Below are positions 7,151 to 15,482 of a stretch of 22,132 nt of DNA, piece by piece. Location: the NCBI GenBank assembly GCA_944391545.1, contig CALXTZ010000007.1:1-22132 (forward strand), in the 5' to 3' direction. The position numbers were made by a program, and so were the translations under genes. The number at the start of each line of letters is the position of its first letter. Positions within the stretch are counted from its first letter, which is position 1. This DNA comes from an uncultured Alphaproteobacteria bacterium (GTDB lineage Bacteria > Pseudomonadota > Alphaproteobacteria > CAAHEQ01 > UBA3637). Below the pieces are notes generated by a model. That model saw only the letters and a program-made list of their open reading frames with translations, ran no database searches and was not told the DNA's origin.

Positions 7151-8100
7151 TTGAAACCAGAGATTCCCTGCAAAATATCTTAAGCCAAGAAGAAATCGAC
7201 GCCCTTTTATCGCCGGCGGAAACAACACCGGATTCGTTAGACGCGCTGTTAAAACCCAAGGATGAAATCAAATCCGAATCTCATCCGGCTTTTGAACGCC
7301 GTTTGGATGTTTTTGCTCGCACATTTATTACCACTTTGCGCCGCCTGACGGAAGGCCAGGATATTTCCGTAACGTTGCGCACGTTTATTGCAGGACAACT
7401 CGGGACCTACCTGGATACGGTTCAAACGCCGGCACTGCTCGGATTTTTCATCGATAAAGAAAAAGAAATCCCGGGATTGGTTTCCATCGATCCGACATTG
7501 GCCTATACGTTGATTGACATGGCTTTGGGCGGCCGGCGCGGAACAGCGGCCATGCAGTTTGAAGATCGTCGCTACACGCAAATTGAACGAACGATTTTGG
7601 AAAAGTTTATGAAAGCGTTGGTTCAAAATTTAGAAGATGCCTTTCAATCCCGCTTCAGCTATGAAGGAATCGACACCAATCCGCAAACGGCCTTGATTGA
7701 TGCGGCCTCCAGCGACATGCGGATTGCCCGGTTAAGCGTCCAAATTGACCGGCGCAACGGTTTATTTGATCTTGTTTTCCCGACGCGCGCCATTCAACAA
7801 TTGGAAATCGAATCGGATTTATTGGATGAAGCCGACGGATTTAAACAGGAATGGAATCAAAAGCTGACCACATCCGTTGCGAATGTTCCTTTGGAAATCG
7901 AAGCTGTTTTGGATCAAAAAATCGTCCCGTTTAAATCGATTTTGGAATGGAAAACCGGTCAAACGCTGCCGCTTTCGTTTTTTGAAGACAAACCCATTCA
8001 GCTGATGTGCCGAAATATTCCGCTGCTTCAAGGTCGCTTAACGCCGCATCAGAAAAACGTTCGAATTGTCGTTGATAAAACCAGATTGAAAGGAGCTTAA
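7147..8100 (+). CDS. fliM: Flagellar motor switch protein FliM
   Basis: FliM is the C-ring protein that binds CheY-P and, with FliG and FliN, sets rotation direction. The 317 residues are close to the usual 320-335. L-S-Q-E-E-I-D-A-L-L at 12-21 is the N-terminal CheY-binding peptide. The middle domain has the A-L-G-G-R-R-G turn and a helix-rich F-E-D-R-R-Y-T-x-I-E-R segment. The C-terminal SpoA (FliN-like) domain starts near V-P-L-E-I-E-A-V-L and ends with N-V-R-I-V-V. It overlaps fliL by four bases and is followed after one base by the DUF6468 gene. The intact CheY peptide implies a chemotaxis system elsewhere in the genome. Confidence 0.95.
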   Translation: MIETRDSLQNILSQEEIDALLSPAETTPDSLDALLKPKDEIKSESHPAFERRLDVFARTFITTLRRLTEGQDISVTLRTFIAGQLGTYLDTVQTPALLGFFIDKEKEIPGLVSIDPTLAYTLIDMALGGRRGTAAMQFEDRRYTQIERTILEKFMKALVQNLEDAFQSRFSYEGIDTNPQTALIDAASSDMRIARLSVQIDRRNGLFDLVFPTRAIQQLEIESDLLDEADGFKQEWNQKLTTSVANVPLEIEAVLDQKIVPFKSILEWKTGQTLPLSFFEDKPIQLMCRNIPLLQGRLTPHQKNVRIVVDKTRLKGA

Positions 8101-8101
8101 C

Positions 8102-8554
8102 ATGGAAATGAACATGTTTTTGAATCTGGTTATCATTGTGTTGTTGATTGTTGCCCTTATTTACGCAATGATCTTAAATCACCGGTTAAGCCTGTTCAGA
8201 GAAAGCAAAAAAGAAATCCTGAAAGCCGTTCAATCTTTTCATGAAGTTACCCGTAATGCGGAAACGACTTTGTCGCAAATCAAACAAAGTACGCAAACCA
8301 TTTCCGAACAATTAAAAACCGAAATGAACAAAGCGAACCTGTTGCGGGATGATTTGGTTTTGCTGATGGAAAAAAACGCAGCGCACACGCGGCCTTTTCC
8401 GGCAAAAGAATCAACAACCTATCCCCAACCGCCGGCTTTTGTGCGCCCCCGAAAAGACACATCGGTTCATTCGTTCGAAAAGAACCTGGACGCGTACCAG
8501 TCGGAAGCGGAACGGGAATTATTTGAAGCTTTGCAACGGTTGAAAGGATCATAA
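8102..8554 (+). CDS. DUF6468-type membrane protein of the flagellar operon
   Basis: A 150-residue protein with one N-terminal transmembrane helix (about 6-25), then the pattern N-H-R-L-S-L-F-R-E-S-K-K-E and a long amphipathic helix to about residue 85, probably a coiled coil. A Pro-rich spacer and a final helix (E-R-E-L-F-E-A-L-Q-R-L) follow. The R-L-x-x-x-R-E-S-K/R pattern and the place straight after fliM match the alphaproteobacterial DUF6468 family, as I recall it. The biochemical role is unknown; position suggests a structural or stator-associated job at the basal body. AAAGGAGC precedes the ATG by about 5 bases. The next gene starts two bases after its stop codon. Confidence 0.7.
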   Translation: MEMNMFLNLVIIVLLIVALIYAMILNHRLSLFRESKKEILKAVQSFHEVTRNAETTLSQIKQSTQTISEQLKTEMNKANLLRDDLVLLMEKNAAHTRPFPAKESTTYPQPPAFVRPRKDTSVHSFEKNLDAYQSEAERELFEALQRLKGS

Positions 8555-8555
8555 C

Positions 8556-9149
8556 ATGCGGATACGTCTGACCACTTGGTTTAAATTCCTGCCGCTGGCC
8601 GTTTTCGTCATTTTATTGTCGTTAAGCATCCGCATGGGCGATTTATTCTATGACATTAAAGAAGAACATACTTTGTCGGTTGAGTTGCAAAAAGCGTTCG
8701 CTCAAGGAGAAAAAATGCTGGCTGTTCCGGTTCAAACCAGCCGCTCACAAACGCTGACGGAAAACGAATTGCTCGTTTTACAACAATTGTCTTTGCGGCG
8801 CGCCGAACTCGACAAACGCCAAAACGACCTGATCAAAAAGGAACAGGAATTAAACGCCTTGCAAAAGAAACTGACCGAACAACAGCAAAAATTAAATGCG
8901 ATGGCTGAAAAACTGCAAACACGCGCTTCAGAAACGGATTTAAAAGAAAATGCGGAGTTGATTCGAATTTATACTCATATGAAACCGGCACAGGCAGCGG
9001 CTTTATTAACAAGCCTTGATCCGTCTTTAACGTTACAGATTTTAAAAAACATGCCGCCGCTTCAGGCTGCCAACATTCTTGAAAAAATGCCGCCCGAAAC
9101 GGCCAGACAACTGACACTTGAAATGGCAGCACCACCGGCAGGAGGATAA
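8556..9149 (+). CDS. motE: MotE-like flagellar protein (MgtE N-terminal-like domain)
   Basis: A 197-residue protein with a transmembrane/signal-anchor segment at about 9-26. A heptad-rich, Lys/Glu/Gln-rich coiled coil spans about 75-130, and a compact C-terminal domain (about 138-190) has the repeated I-L-x-x-M-P-P-x-x-A-A pattern characteristic of MgtE-N. In Rhizobiales, MotE is a periplasmic chaperone for the motility protein MotC; this architecture and the operon position fit a MotE relative, although no MotC is visible here. GAAAGGATCATAAC precedes the ATG. The next gene begins after one base, and an AGGAGG straddling the end of this gene serves it. Confidence 0.8.
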   Translation: MRIRLTTWFKFLPLAVFVILLSLSIRMGDLFYDIKEEHTLSVELQKAFAQGEKMLAVPVQTSRSQTLTENELLVLQQLSLRRAELDKRQNDLIKKEQELNALQKKLTEQQQKLNAMAEKLQTRASETDLKENAELIRIYTHMKPAQAAALLTSLDPSLTLQILKNMPPLQAANILEKMPPETARQLTLEMAAPPAGG

Positions 9150-9150
9150 A

Positions 9151-9816
9151 ATGAATTCAAATCCTTCCTTTGAAACGATTTCGTCAACGGCTTCCAACAA
9201 GCGGGGAGCTTTTTCTTTTATTTTTCTGTCGCTGATTTTGCTGATTTTATGCTTTTTCATTAAAATCATTTCGGTTTCGAATTTTGAACAAATCAAAATC
9301 GACGCGGTTGCCACCAGCGTTCAATCAGCCTTTCAATCATCTCGATCCAAGCTGACATTTTTCCATCCGTCTTTTATGCCGGCCGGCTCGGTTTTAACGT
9401 CTCAAGAATTATTCCGACAGTCGTTTGAAGAAGCACAAATTCACCAAAGCTGGAACGGCCAGACTTTATTTGTGACATTGCCGGAACAAGACGTTTTTCA
9501 ACCTTTCCAAGAAACATTAACCCCCAAAGCCAAGCATTTCTTTCACAGCATGGCGCTCTTTTTGCAAACACACCCGGAAGCTTCTTATGAAATCGGATTG
9601 ACGCATTATATTGATTTACCGGCCAACGGAAATTATCCGCTTTACAGCCATTTAGCCGCTCGGCGAGCTCAAAAAATCGCCGAATATTGGGTTTCTTTGG
9701 ACATTCCCGAACAAGCCGTTCACGTCGGTTTTGAAAAAGGAGATGCCGGAGTCGTTTCGATTTTTCTGACGTTCACCAACAAGGAGGGACTTGATGCCGA
9801 CCGAAGCCCTCAATAA
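9151..9816 (+). CDS. OmpA/MotB-like membrane protein of the flagellar operon
   Basis: A 221-residue protein. ATG 9151 is chosen because AGGAGG lies 5 bases upstream; the frame extends a little further 5' but without such a site. A Ser/Thr/Asn-rich cytoplasmic N-terminus is followed by one transmembrane helix (about 20-39) and a periplasmic part. The C-terminal half has an OmpA-like plan: L-T-P-K-A-K-H-F-F-H-S-M-A-L-F-L, a strand, then Y-S-H-L-A-A-R-R-A-Q-K-I-A-E-Y-W. The A-x-R-R-A-x-x-[IV]-A-x-Y spacing is typical of peptidoglycan-binding OmpA domains, but the usual G-H-T-D strand is replaced. It lacks the MotB proton-binding Asp in its membrane helix, so it is probably not a stator ion channel. 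A peptidoglycan-anchoring or stator-support role is inferred. Confidence 0.6.
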   Translation: MNSNPSFETISSTASNKRGAFSFIFLSLILLILCFFIKIISVSNFEQIKIDAVATSVQSAFQSSRSKLTFFHPSFMPAGSVLTSQELFRQSFEEAQIHQSWNGQTLFVTLPEQDVFQPFQETLTPKAKHFFHSMALFLQTHPEASYEIGLTHYIDLPANGNYPLYSHLAARRAQKIAEYWVSLDIPEQAVHVGFEKGDAGVVSIFLTFTNKEGLDADRSPQ

Positions 9817-10378
9817 AGCATGGATTTTAACGTTCACGGATTTAGTTTCTTTATTGCTGACATTTTTCGTCATGCTGTTTGCGATGGCAACACCGCCCGT
9901 TTTAACAACAGGCCCCGAAATTTCACTTGTTCAAGGATTACCGACGGCAAGAACGGCCACGCTCACGCAAAGTTTTCCAAAGCGCAGCGTCAATTTAGAC
10001 TATCTGTACCATGTCCTGCTCGATCAACCGATTGAAATTGAAAAAGCACGTCTGCACTTGGACAGCGATAAACTCGTTTTATCTTTACCGATGGATATCT
10101 TTGCGGATACAACCGAATTAACACCGGCACCGGATCAAACGGAAAAAATTCACGCATTAGGTTACTTGTTAAACAACCTGTCCAACAAAATTGCCATTCG
10201 GACAACGGCAAACGTATCCGACACACAACAAGCCATCGGTGTTTCGGCCCAAATTGCCAACTTATTGAAACAGGGCGGCTACATTGATTCCATTCCCGTT
10301 TACGCGTACATGAATGCGGCGGATTCGCCTCGAATTGACATTTTGATTTATCCGTATGCAAAGGAAAATGCGCTATGA
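9794..10378 (+). CDS. Divergent MotB-like flagellar stator protein
   Basis: A 194-residue protein. ATG 9794 is chosen because AAGGAGG ends 6 bases before it; the gene overlaps its predecessor by 23 bases. The N-terminus is MotB-like: W-I-L-T-F-T-D-L-V-S-L-L-L-T-F-F-V at about 10-26, with Asp16 at the position of the proton-binding aspartate of MotB. The C-terminal half (about 85-190) resembles an OmpA fold (strand, F-A-D-T-T-E-L-T-P helix start, then I-G-V-S-A-Q-I-A-N-L-L) but lacks clear peptidoglycan-binding signature residues. At 194 residues it is shorter than the roughly 300 of classical MotB. No motA is adjacent. It could pair with a MotA elsewhere or modulate stator function; I infer the former less confidently. 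ATGA overlaps the next gene. Confidence 0.65.
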   Translation: MPTEALNKAWILTFTDLVSLLLTFFVMLFAMATPPVLTTGPEISLVQGLPTARTATLTQSFPKRSVNLDYLYHVLLDQPIEIEKARLHLDSDKLVLSLPMDIFADTTELTPAPDQTEKIHALGYLLNNLSNKIAIRTTANVSDTQQAIGVSAQIANLLKQGGYIDSIPVYAYMNAADSPRIDILIYPYAKENAL

Positions 10379-12378
10379 AATCTCTTTTGCTGACATTTTT
10401 ATTGCTTTTTGGGATGCACACCGCAGTTGCTCAACCGACGCTGCCCGCGCCGCTTGCCATAGAAACACGTCTCACCGAAACACAGCAAAAAATAACCGAC
10501 ATTTTAATTCCGGTCAGCGAAGAAACACAAACAGCCGTCTTTCAACGCAACGGTTATGCATACGTTGTTTTAAATCAAAAAACAATCAGCGCCGTGCCAC
10601 CTTTGGACAGCCCTGTTTTACGGGAAATTCAACAGATAGATTCTTCAAAAGGCGTTGTTTTGCGTTTTTTGCTGGCACCGGATTACAATTGGTTCGTCGA
10701 TCGACGCGGCTGTTTCCTGATTTTATCGCTTTCGTTGGAACCGCAAGAAGATCATGTTATTCCGATTGACCCGCAAAAAGAAAAAAATGCGCTTTCTTTC
10801 AAGATAGAACCGACATCGGCCCTTTTCTTTACGGATCCGGTTTCCGGAGAAGAAATTCAAGTTTTTCCCTTGTTGCTTCACGAACAAAAAATGGAACACC
10901 GTTATGCTTCCCAAGCATTTGAATTGCCAGAAACCGATCAAGGCCTTGTCTTCATCAGCCGCATTCCCGGCATTCGGTCCGAATACAAAGAGAACAAGCT
11001 GGTAATAACCGCCGATAACAGCCTGCTTTTGAATGATGCCGTTGCTTTTGTTGCGCCGCGACAAAAAGATATTTTGGATTTTTCGGACATCAATCCGGCC
11101 GATAAAAAAGATTTTTACAAAGAACGCAATCGGCTGCAGGATTTAATTTCGGCTCTGCCGGATACCGGGAAAACACCGTTTAAAAAAGCGTTGGCTCGGT
11201 TGTACTTATCTCAAAACTTCGGCACGGAAGCCATGAATTGTTTGAACAGCATCCCGAAAGCTAATCAAGACGATGAAACGCTTCTTTTAAAAACAACGGC
11301 TCTGTTGGCTGAGGGGCGGTTGACAGAAGCGGATGACCTTCTTAAACAAACATCGGCGCCTGCGTCTTTAATCACGATGCGCGATTTTATCCGAAATCCG
11401 AAAGCCCTTTCTGACAAGGTGTTCTATACATTTTCTCAAAACCTGCCGCCGCGTTTATTTTTATCCTTTGCGTTTCAAGCGCTTCCCGCTTTGTGGCAGG
11501 AAGGCCAAATCAATCGCCTTTCTTTCCTGTTGACCGAGATTCCATCTCAAGATTTAACGGCTTATCAAAAACAAGCGCTTGCTTTTTATGCCGGCTCGGT
11601 TCAGCTTCATCAGGGGCATGACTCGGCCGCGCGCTCTTTATTCCAAAAAGCGGCGGATATCTCTGTTTTATCGCCGGCGCGGGCTCAAAGTCTTTACCAA
11701 ATGATTTTGATTGATTTAGAACAGGGAAATGTCTCGACCGAAGACGCCGTTGAAACACTTGAAAATCTCCGCTACGCTTATCGGGAGCCGTCTTTTGAAG
11801 CCGCTCTTTTGGAAACGCTCAATCGGCTTTACCGACAGGAAAAAGATTATGCCAACGCCCTTAAAACATATCGTTCTTTGTTCATCATCCGCCACGATGT
11901 TCCCAAAACAAAAGAAATGGCGGCTTTGTTCCAAGAAGCCATGCTTCAAAGTCAAAACATGGCGCCGCTGGATAAATTGGCCTTGTTCTATGAATTTAAA
12001 GAACTCATTCCGGCCGATGAAACCGGTAACCAAATTATGATGAGTTTGACAGACACCTTAATCGACCTTGACTTATTAACGCAAGCCTTTGATGTTTCTT
12101 TGTCTTTGGCCTCGCATCGACTGAAAGGGCAAGCCCAGCAGGATTTTTATTTCAAAGCAGCTTTAATCGCCCTGTTAAATCAAAACTCAACAGACGCCAA
12201 AATCGCCGGGCGCGCCTTGTATCCGGACACACCGTATTCCCGCATTGCGCATGCCGGTTTACAGGCTTTGACACAAAATAAATCCGTCCGAGGTGAAAAA
12301 ATCTTATCCCGTGAGGCCGTGTCGTTTTTACACCCGACGTTGATTAATTATCTGGATCGGCAGGGATGGCTTCAATAA
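10375..12378 (+). CDS. Exported helical-repeat (TPR-like) protein of the flagellar operon
   Basis: A 667-residue protein. Residues 1-19 are a signal peptide (Lys2, hydrophobic core, A-V-A cleavage site before Gln20), so it is periplasmic or outer. About 21-235 is predicted mainly beta, with alternating hydrophobic strands. About 240-650 is helical, with TPR/SEL-like pairs such as K-K-A-L-A-R-L-Y-L-S-Q-N-F-G-T-E-A, A-L-A-F-Y-A-G-S-V-Q-L-H-Q-G-H-D-S-A-A-R-S-L-F-Q and Y-A-N-A-L-K-T-Y-R-S-L. Similar secreted TPR proteins end fliL/fliM operons in some Rhodospirillales, as I recall. Its ATG overlaps the preceding stop as ATGA. The role is unknown; as a periplasmic scaffold it could contact the stator periplasmic domains. 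Its 3' end overlaps the convergent acpS by 35 bases. Confidence 0.7.
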   Translation: MKSLLLTFLLLFGMHTAVAQPTLPAPLAIETRLTETQQKITDILIPVSEETQTAVFQRNGYAYVVLNQKTISAVPPLDSPVLREIQQIDSSKGVVLRFLLAPDYNWFVDRRGCFLILSLSLEPQEDHVIPIDPQKEKNALSFKIEPTSALFFTDPVSGEEIQVFPLLLHEQKMEHRYASQAFELPETDQGLVFISRIPGIRSEYKENKLVITADNSLLLNDAVAFVAPRQKDILDFSDINPADKKDFYKERNRLQDLISALPDTGKTPFKKALARLYLSQNFGTEAMNCLNSIPKANQDDETLLLKTTALLAEGRLTEADDLLKQTSAPASLITMRDFIRNPKALSDKVFYTFSQNLPPRLFLSFAFQALPALWQEGQINRLSFLLTEIPSQDLTAYQKQALAFYAGSVQLHQGHDSAARSLFQKAADISVLSPARAQSLYQMILIDLEQGNVSTEDAVETLENLRYAYREPSFEAALLETLNRLYRQEKDYANALKTYRSLFIIRHDVPKTKEMAALFQEAMLQSQNMAPLDKLALFYEFKELIPADETGNQIMMSLTDTLIDLDLLTQAFDVSLSLASHRLKGQAQQDFYFKAALIALLNQNSTDAKIAGRALYPDTPYSRIAHAGLQALTQNKSVRGEKILSREAVSFLHPTLINYLDRQGWLQ

Positions 12379-12763
12379 TCACAAAAGCCGCCGCAAACAA
12401 TTTTTCATCCGTCAAAGAAACATGAAATCGCGGTGCACAGCCGACCGGAATTAAATCCAATACTTGATCCATCGCCTTGCCGTAAACTTTCAAAACGGGC
12501 GCGCCGTTGTCATCGTTCACCACTTCCACTTCCGTCCAAGAAACAGCTGCACCGATGCCGGTTCCGAGCGCTTTGGCAAAAGCTTCTTTCGCCGCAAACC
12601 GTTTGGCGTAAAAGCCAAGCTGTGCCGTTTCACATTTTTTTTGACCGGCCCGAGCCTGTTCCGCCGGCGTAAACAACCGATCTAAAATCGGTTGACTGAA
12701 TTGCGCCAATTGTTTTTTAAGCCGTGCCAAAGACACCATGTCCGTTCCGATACCGATAATCAT
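12344..12763 (-). CDS. acpS: Holo-[acyl-carrier-protein] synthase
   Basis: Transfers 4'-phosphopantetheine from CoA to apo-ACP with Mg2+, activating fatty-acid synthesis. About 139 residues, near the family size of 120-140. G-I-G-T-D-M-V at the N-terminus supplies the metal-binding Asp8; R-F-A-A-K-E-A-F-A-K-A-L-G-T-G-I-G is the classical central motif with the catalytic Glu; V-S-L-T-D is the third block. ATG 12763 is chosen over ATG 12772 because it forms an ATGA overlap with the rsh stop and starts the protein at the family position. It is the last gene of rpoZ-rsh-acpS. Its 3' end overlaps the convergent TPR-like gene by 35 bases. Confidence 0.93.
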   Translation of the reverse strand: MIIGIGTDMVSLARLKKQLAQFSQPILDRLFTPAEQARAGQKKCETAQLGFYAKRFAAKEAFAKALGTGIGAAVSWTEVEVVNDDNGAPVLKVYGKAMDQVLDLIPVGCAPRFHVSLTDEKLFAAAFVIIEAIPADPDN

Positions 12764-14913
12764 GTTTTCCATGCCTTTTCAACCGAAATGATAACCGACA
12801 AAGCCTTCAAGGCCGTCATAACCTCTTCCAAATGCGCTGCATTTTTAACATCCACATCCATCGTCAATTCCATAAAACCGGGACTTTTCGATGTCGTAAA
12901 CAAATGTGAAATATTGCTGTTGTATTTAGAAACCGTGGTTGAAACGGTCGCAAGCGCGCTCGGCTTATCCGCAATCACCACGTGCAACCGAACCGGATAA
13001 TATTTATCCGATTGAACGTTGTCGTTCCATTCAATGTCCAACCACCGTTCCGGTTCATCTTCGTATTTTTTCAACACAGGACAATCCATTGCATGGATTG
13101 TCACCCCTTTTCCGGTCGTCACAATCCCCACGATTTTATCGCCCGGCACCGGATGACAACACTTGGCGTAATGCAGCGCAATCCCCGAAATCAATCCTTT
13201 TATCGGATTGGTTTTGTCATTTTCATCCACTTTGTTGGCAGACGGATGCCGTTTGAAAATGTCCACGACTTTTTGAAGCGTTGTTTTCTTTTCGGGATGC
13301 GCTTTGTAAAACACGTCATTGGCCAAGATAATGCCCTCACCCATCATGACATATAAATCATCCAGCGAATTTTGTTTAAAAGCCGGCAACAACGCTTCCA
13401 ATTCTTTATCATTCCATGTTTGCTTGGCTTCTTTATAAGCGGCCTGAATTAAGTTTTTACCCAAGTCAATGAATTGCAACCGTTTCTGACCCCGAATAAA
13501 GCGGCGGATAGAAGACTTGGCCTTCGGTGTCACCACAAACCGTTCCCATTCCGGCGACGGCGTTTGTGTTTTAGACAGAATAATATCGACCTGATCTCCG
13601 TTTTGCAAAATCGTGCGCAACGGTTTGATTTCCCCGTTAATCTTGGCGCCCATACAATGATCGCCGACATTTGAATGAATGGCATACGCAAAATCAACAG
13701 GGGTTGCATCTTTGGGCAGACCGATTAAATCGCCTTTCGGAGAAAAGCAAAAAATCTGATCTTTGTACATGGCAATTTTGGTGTTTTCCAAAAACTCGTC
13801 CGAAGTTGACGACTGGCTCAACAAATCCAACAATTCACGCATCCACCGGAATTGTTTACCGTCCATCGTATGACCTTCGCCTTGTTTATACACCCAGTGC
13901 GCCGCCACCCCGAGTTCTGCCACGTCATGCATGTCTTTGGTTCGAATTTGCACTTCAATCCGTTCTTTAAACGGGCCGATAACACCCGTATGTAAAGATT
14001 GGTATCCGTTGGATTTAGGCGTTGAAATATAATCTTTGTACCGTCCCGGAATCATCGGATATTTCGTATGAACAATGCCGAGCGCATGATAACAATCGGC
14101 AATCGTATCCACCACGATCCGAAAAGCCATAATGTCACAAATTTGCTCAAAGGAAATATTCTTATGCTGCATTTTTTTCCAAATGGAATACGGTCTTTTT
14201 TCGCGGCCGTATACTTTGGCCGTTAAACCGCCCTCGCTCAAATCTTTTTGCAGCTGTTCCACAATATCGCTGATCAGATTACCGCCTTTTTGGCGTAAAA
14301 AATCCAATCGCGTTTTGATGGATTCATACGCATCCGGATGTAACTGTTTAAAAGCCAAATCTTCCAGCTCATCCTTCATTTTATTCATGCCGAGCCGTTC
14401 GGCCAGCGGCGCATAAATATCCAACGTTTCCCGAGCAATGCGCGCACGTTTTTCTTCCTTTTTGCAAAAATGCAGCGTCCGCATGTTATGCAACCGATCC
14501 GCCAGTTTGATCAACAAGACCCGAATGTCTTCGCTCATCGCCAAAACGAGCTTGCGGAAATTTTCCGCCTGTCGGTTGTGTTCGGATTGTGTTTGGATTT
14601 TTGAAAGTTTGGTTACACCCTCGACTAAATCTGCCACTTCTTTTCCGAACAATTTTTCAATGTCTTGATAAGAAGCCGGCGTATCTTCGACCGTATCGTG
14701 CAGCAAAGCCGTCACAATCGTCGCATAATCCAGCTTGTACTCCGTTAAAATACCGGCCACTTCGACCGGATGTGAAAAATACGGGTCCCCGGATTCTCGC
14801 TTTTGGGACCCGTGCATTTTCACGGCAAAAACATAAGCGCGGTTTAATCCTTCCTCGTCCGCATTCGGATCGTACGATTTAACGCGTTCCACGAGTTCGA
14901 ATTGCCGTAACAA
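12760..14913 (-). CDS. rsh: Bifunctional (p)ppGpp synthetase/hydrolase, Rel/SpoT family
   Basis: Controls the stringent response by making and degrading (p)ppGpp. The 717 residues carry all expected domains in order. The HD hydrolase has His48, the H-D pair at 72-73 and E-D at 76-77. The synthetase has G-R-E-K-R-P-Y-S-I-W-K-K-M near 236, D-Y-I-S-T-P-K-S-N-G-Y-Q-S-L-H-T near 294 and E-V-Q-I-R-T near 320. A TGS domain (about 395-455) and a C-terminal ACT domain (about 640-715) follow, with K-C-C-H-P-V-P-G-D of the zinc-finger/CC region between them. Both active sites look intact, as expected for the single alphaproteobacterial Rsh. It lies 20 bases after rpoZ and its stop overlaps acpS. Naming it spoT or relA would be equally acceptable. 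Confidence 0.95.
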   Translation of the reverse strand: MLRQFELVERVKSYDPNADEEGLNRAYVFAVKMHGSQKRESGDPYFSHPVEVAGILTEYKLDYATIVTALLHDTVEDTPASYQDIEKLFGKEVADLVEGVTKLSKIQTQSEHNRQAENFRKLVLAMSEDIRVLLIKLADRLHNMRTLHFCKKEEKRARIARETLDIYAPLAERLGMNKMKDELEDLAFKQLHPDAYESIKTRLDFLRQKGGNLISDIVEQLQKDLSEGGLTAKVYGREKRPYSIWKKMQHKNISFEQICDIMAFRIVVDTIADCYHALGIVHTKYPMIPGRYKDYISTPKSNGYQSLHTGVIGPFKERIEVQIRTKDMHDVAELGVAAHWVYKQGEGHTMDGKQFRWMRELLDLLSQSSTSDEFLENTKIAMYKDQIFCFSPKGDLIGLPKDATPVDFAYAIHSNVGDHCMGAKINGEIKPLRTILQNGDQVDIILSKTQTPSPEWERFVVTPKAKSSIRRFIRGQKRLQFIDLGKNLIQAAYKEAKQTWNDKELEALLPAFKQNSLDDLYVMMGEGIILANDVFYKAHPEKKTTLQKVVDIFKRHPSANKVDENDKTNPIKGLISGIALHYAKCCHPVPGDKIVGIVTTGKGVTIHAMDCPVLKKYEDEPERWLDIEWNDNVQSDKYYPVRLHVVIADKPSALATVSTTVSKYNSNISHLFTTSKSPGFMELTMDVDVKNAAHLEEVMTALKALSVIISVEKAWKT

Positions 14914-14933
14914 AATCCCCCCTTTTTAAAAAC

Positions 14934-15338
14934 CTACTGGTTTTCTTCCGGATTATCTGTTACTTGAAAAGCACCCGCTTCTTCAAATTCGGTTTCATCA
15001 GCAAAAACTTCGGACGTTGCTTCCTTAACAACATCGGCATACATATCTTCGCCGGTTAATTCCGCGTCAACTTCTTTTAATTCCGCATCTCCTTCAAAAT
15101 ATTCCTGAACCGGTGCATATTTTTGAAAGCCCGTAATCAGCATATTGTCCAAATCTGCCGGACTGATCGTTTCGTCCGCAATTTCGCGCAAAGCAACAAC
15201 AGAATTTTTATCGTTATCTCTGGACACCGTGATTGGTTCCCCGGCGCTGATATTTTTTGCGCGTTGGCTTGCCAACAAAACAAGTTCAAAACGATTGGGG
15301 ACCTTTTCAACGCAATCTTCCACAGTTACACGTGCCAT
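14934..15338 (-). CDS. rpoZ: RNA polymerase omega subunit
   Basis: Omega assists assembly of RNA polymerase by latching onto beta-prime and in proteobacteria contributes to ppGpp sensing. The N-terminal 72 residues carry the family pattern: M-A-R-V-T-V-E-D-C, P-N-R-F-E-L-V-L-L-A-S-Q-R-A-K and V-V-A-L-R-E-I-A. Length is 134 residues against about 91 in E. coli. The excess is a strongly acidic tail (about 80-134, many Asp/Glu), in line with the longer alphaproteobacterial forms. The start is fixed by the family N-terminus; AGAGG is 10 bases upstream of the ATG. rsh follows after 20 bases, the same coupling as rpoZ-spoT in enterobacteria. Confidence 0.95.
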   Translation of the reverse strand: MARVTVEDCVEKVPNRFELVLLASQRAKNISAGEPITVSRDNDKNSVVALREIADETISPADLDNMLITGFQKYAPVQEYFEGDAELKEVDAELTGEDMYADVVKEATSEVFADETEFEEAGAFQVTDNPEENQ

Positions 15339-15381
15339 TTTTTTAATACCTCTTTATAAAGAAATTCATGAATGAGCCTTA

Positions 15382-15410
15382 TCTATACGCCATTTTGAAA
15401 AAAAAATCAA
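15382..15410 (-). promoter_or_regulatory. Probable promoter of rpoZ-rsh-acpS
   Basis: On the minus strand TTGATT (15410-15405), a 17-base T-rich spacer and TATAGA (15387-15382) lie 44 bases before the rpoZ ATG. The predicted leader contains the palindrome ATTCATGAAT (15365-15374). Confidence 0.5.
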
Positions 15411-15415
15411 GTCTC

Positions 15416-15444
15416 TTGCTTTTATTTTTTAAACGTTTTATGAT
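15416..15444 (+). promoter_or_regulatory. Probable metG promoter
   Basis: TTGCTT (15416-15421), a 17-base spacer and TATGAT (15439-15444) lie 38 bases before the metG ATG. Five of six -10 positions match consensus. It is back-to-back with the rpoZ promoter. Confidence 0.6.
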
Positions 15445-15451
15445 AACGTTT
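15431..15451. promoter_or_regulatory. Operator-like inverted repeat over the metG -10
   Basis: A perfect 7-base inverted repeat, AAACGTT (15431-15437) and AACGTTT (15445-15451), separated by 7 bases. The spacer contains the -10 element, so a dimeric regulator bound here would block the promoter. The identity of any regulator is unknown. Confidence 0.4.
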
Positions 15452-15482
15452 GTTTTTTGACAAATAAGTAAAGGAAACAAAC

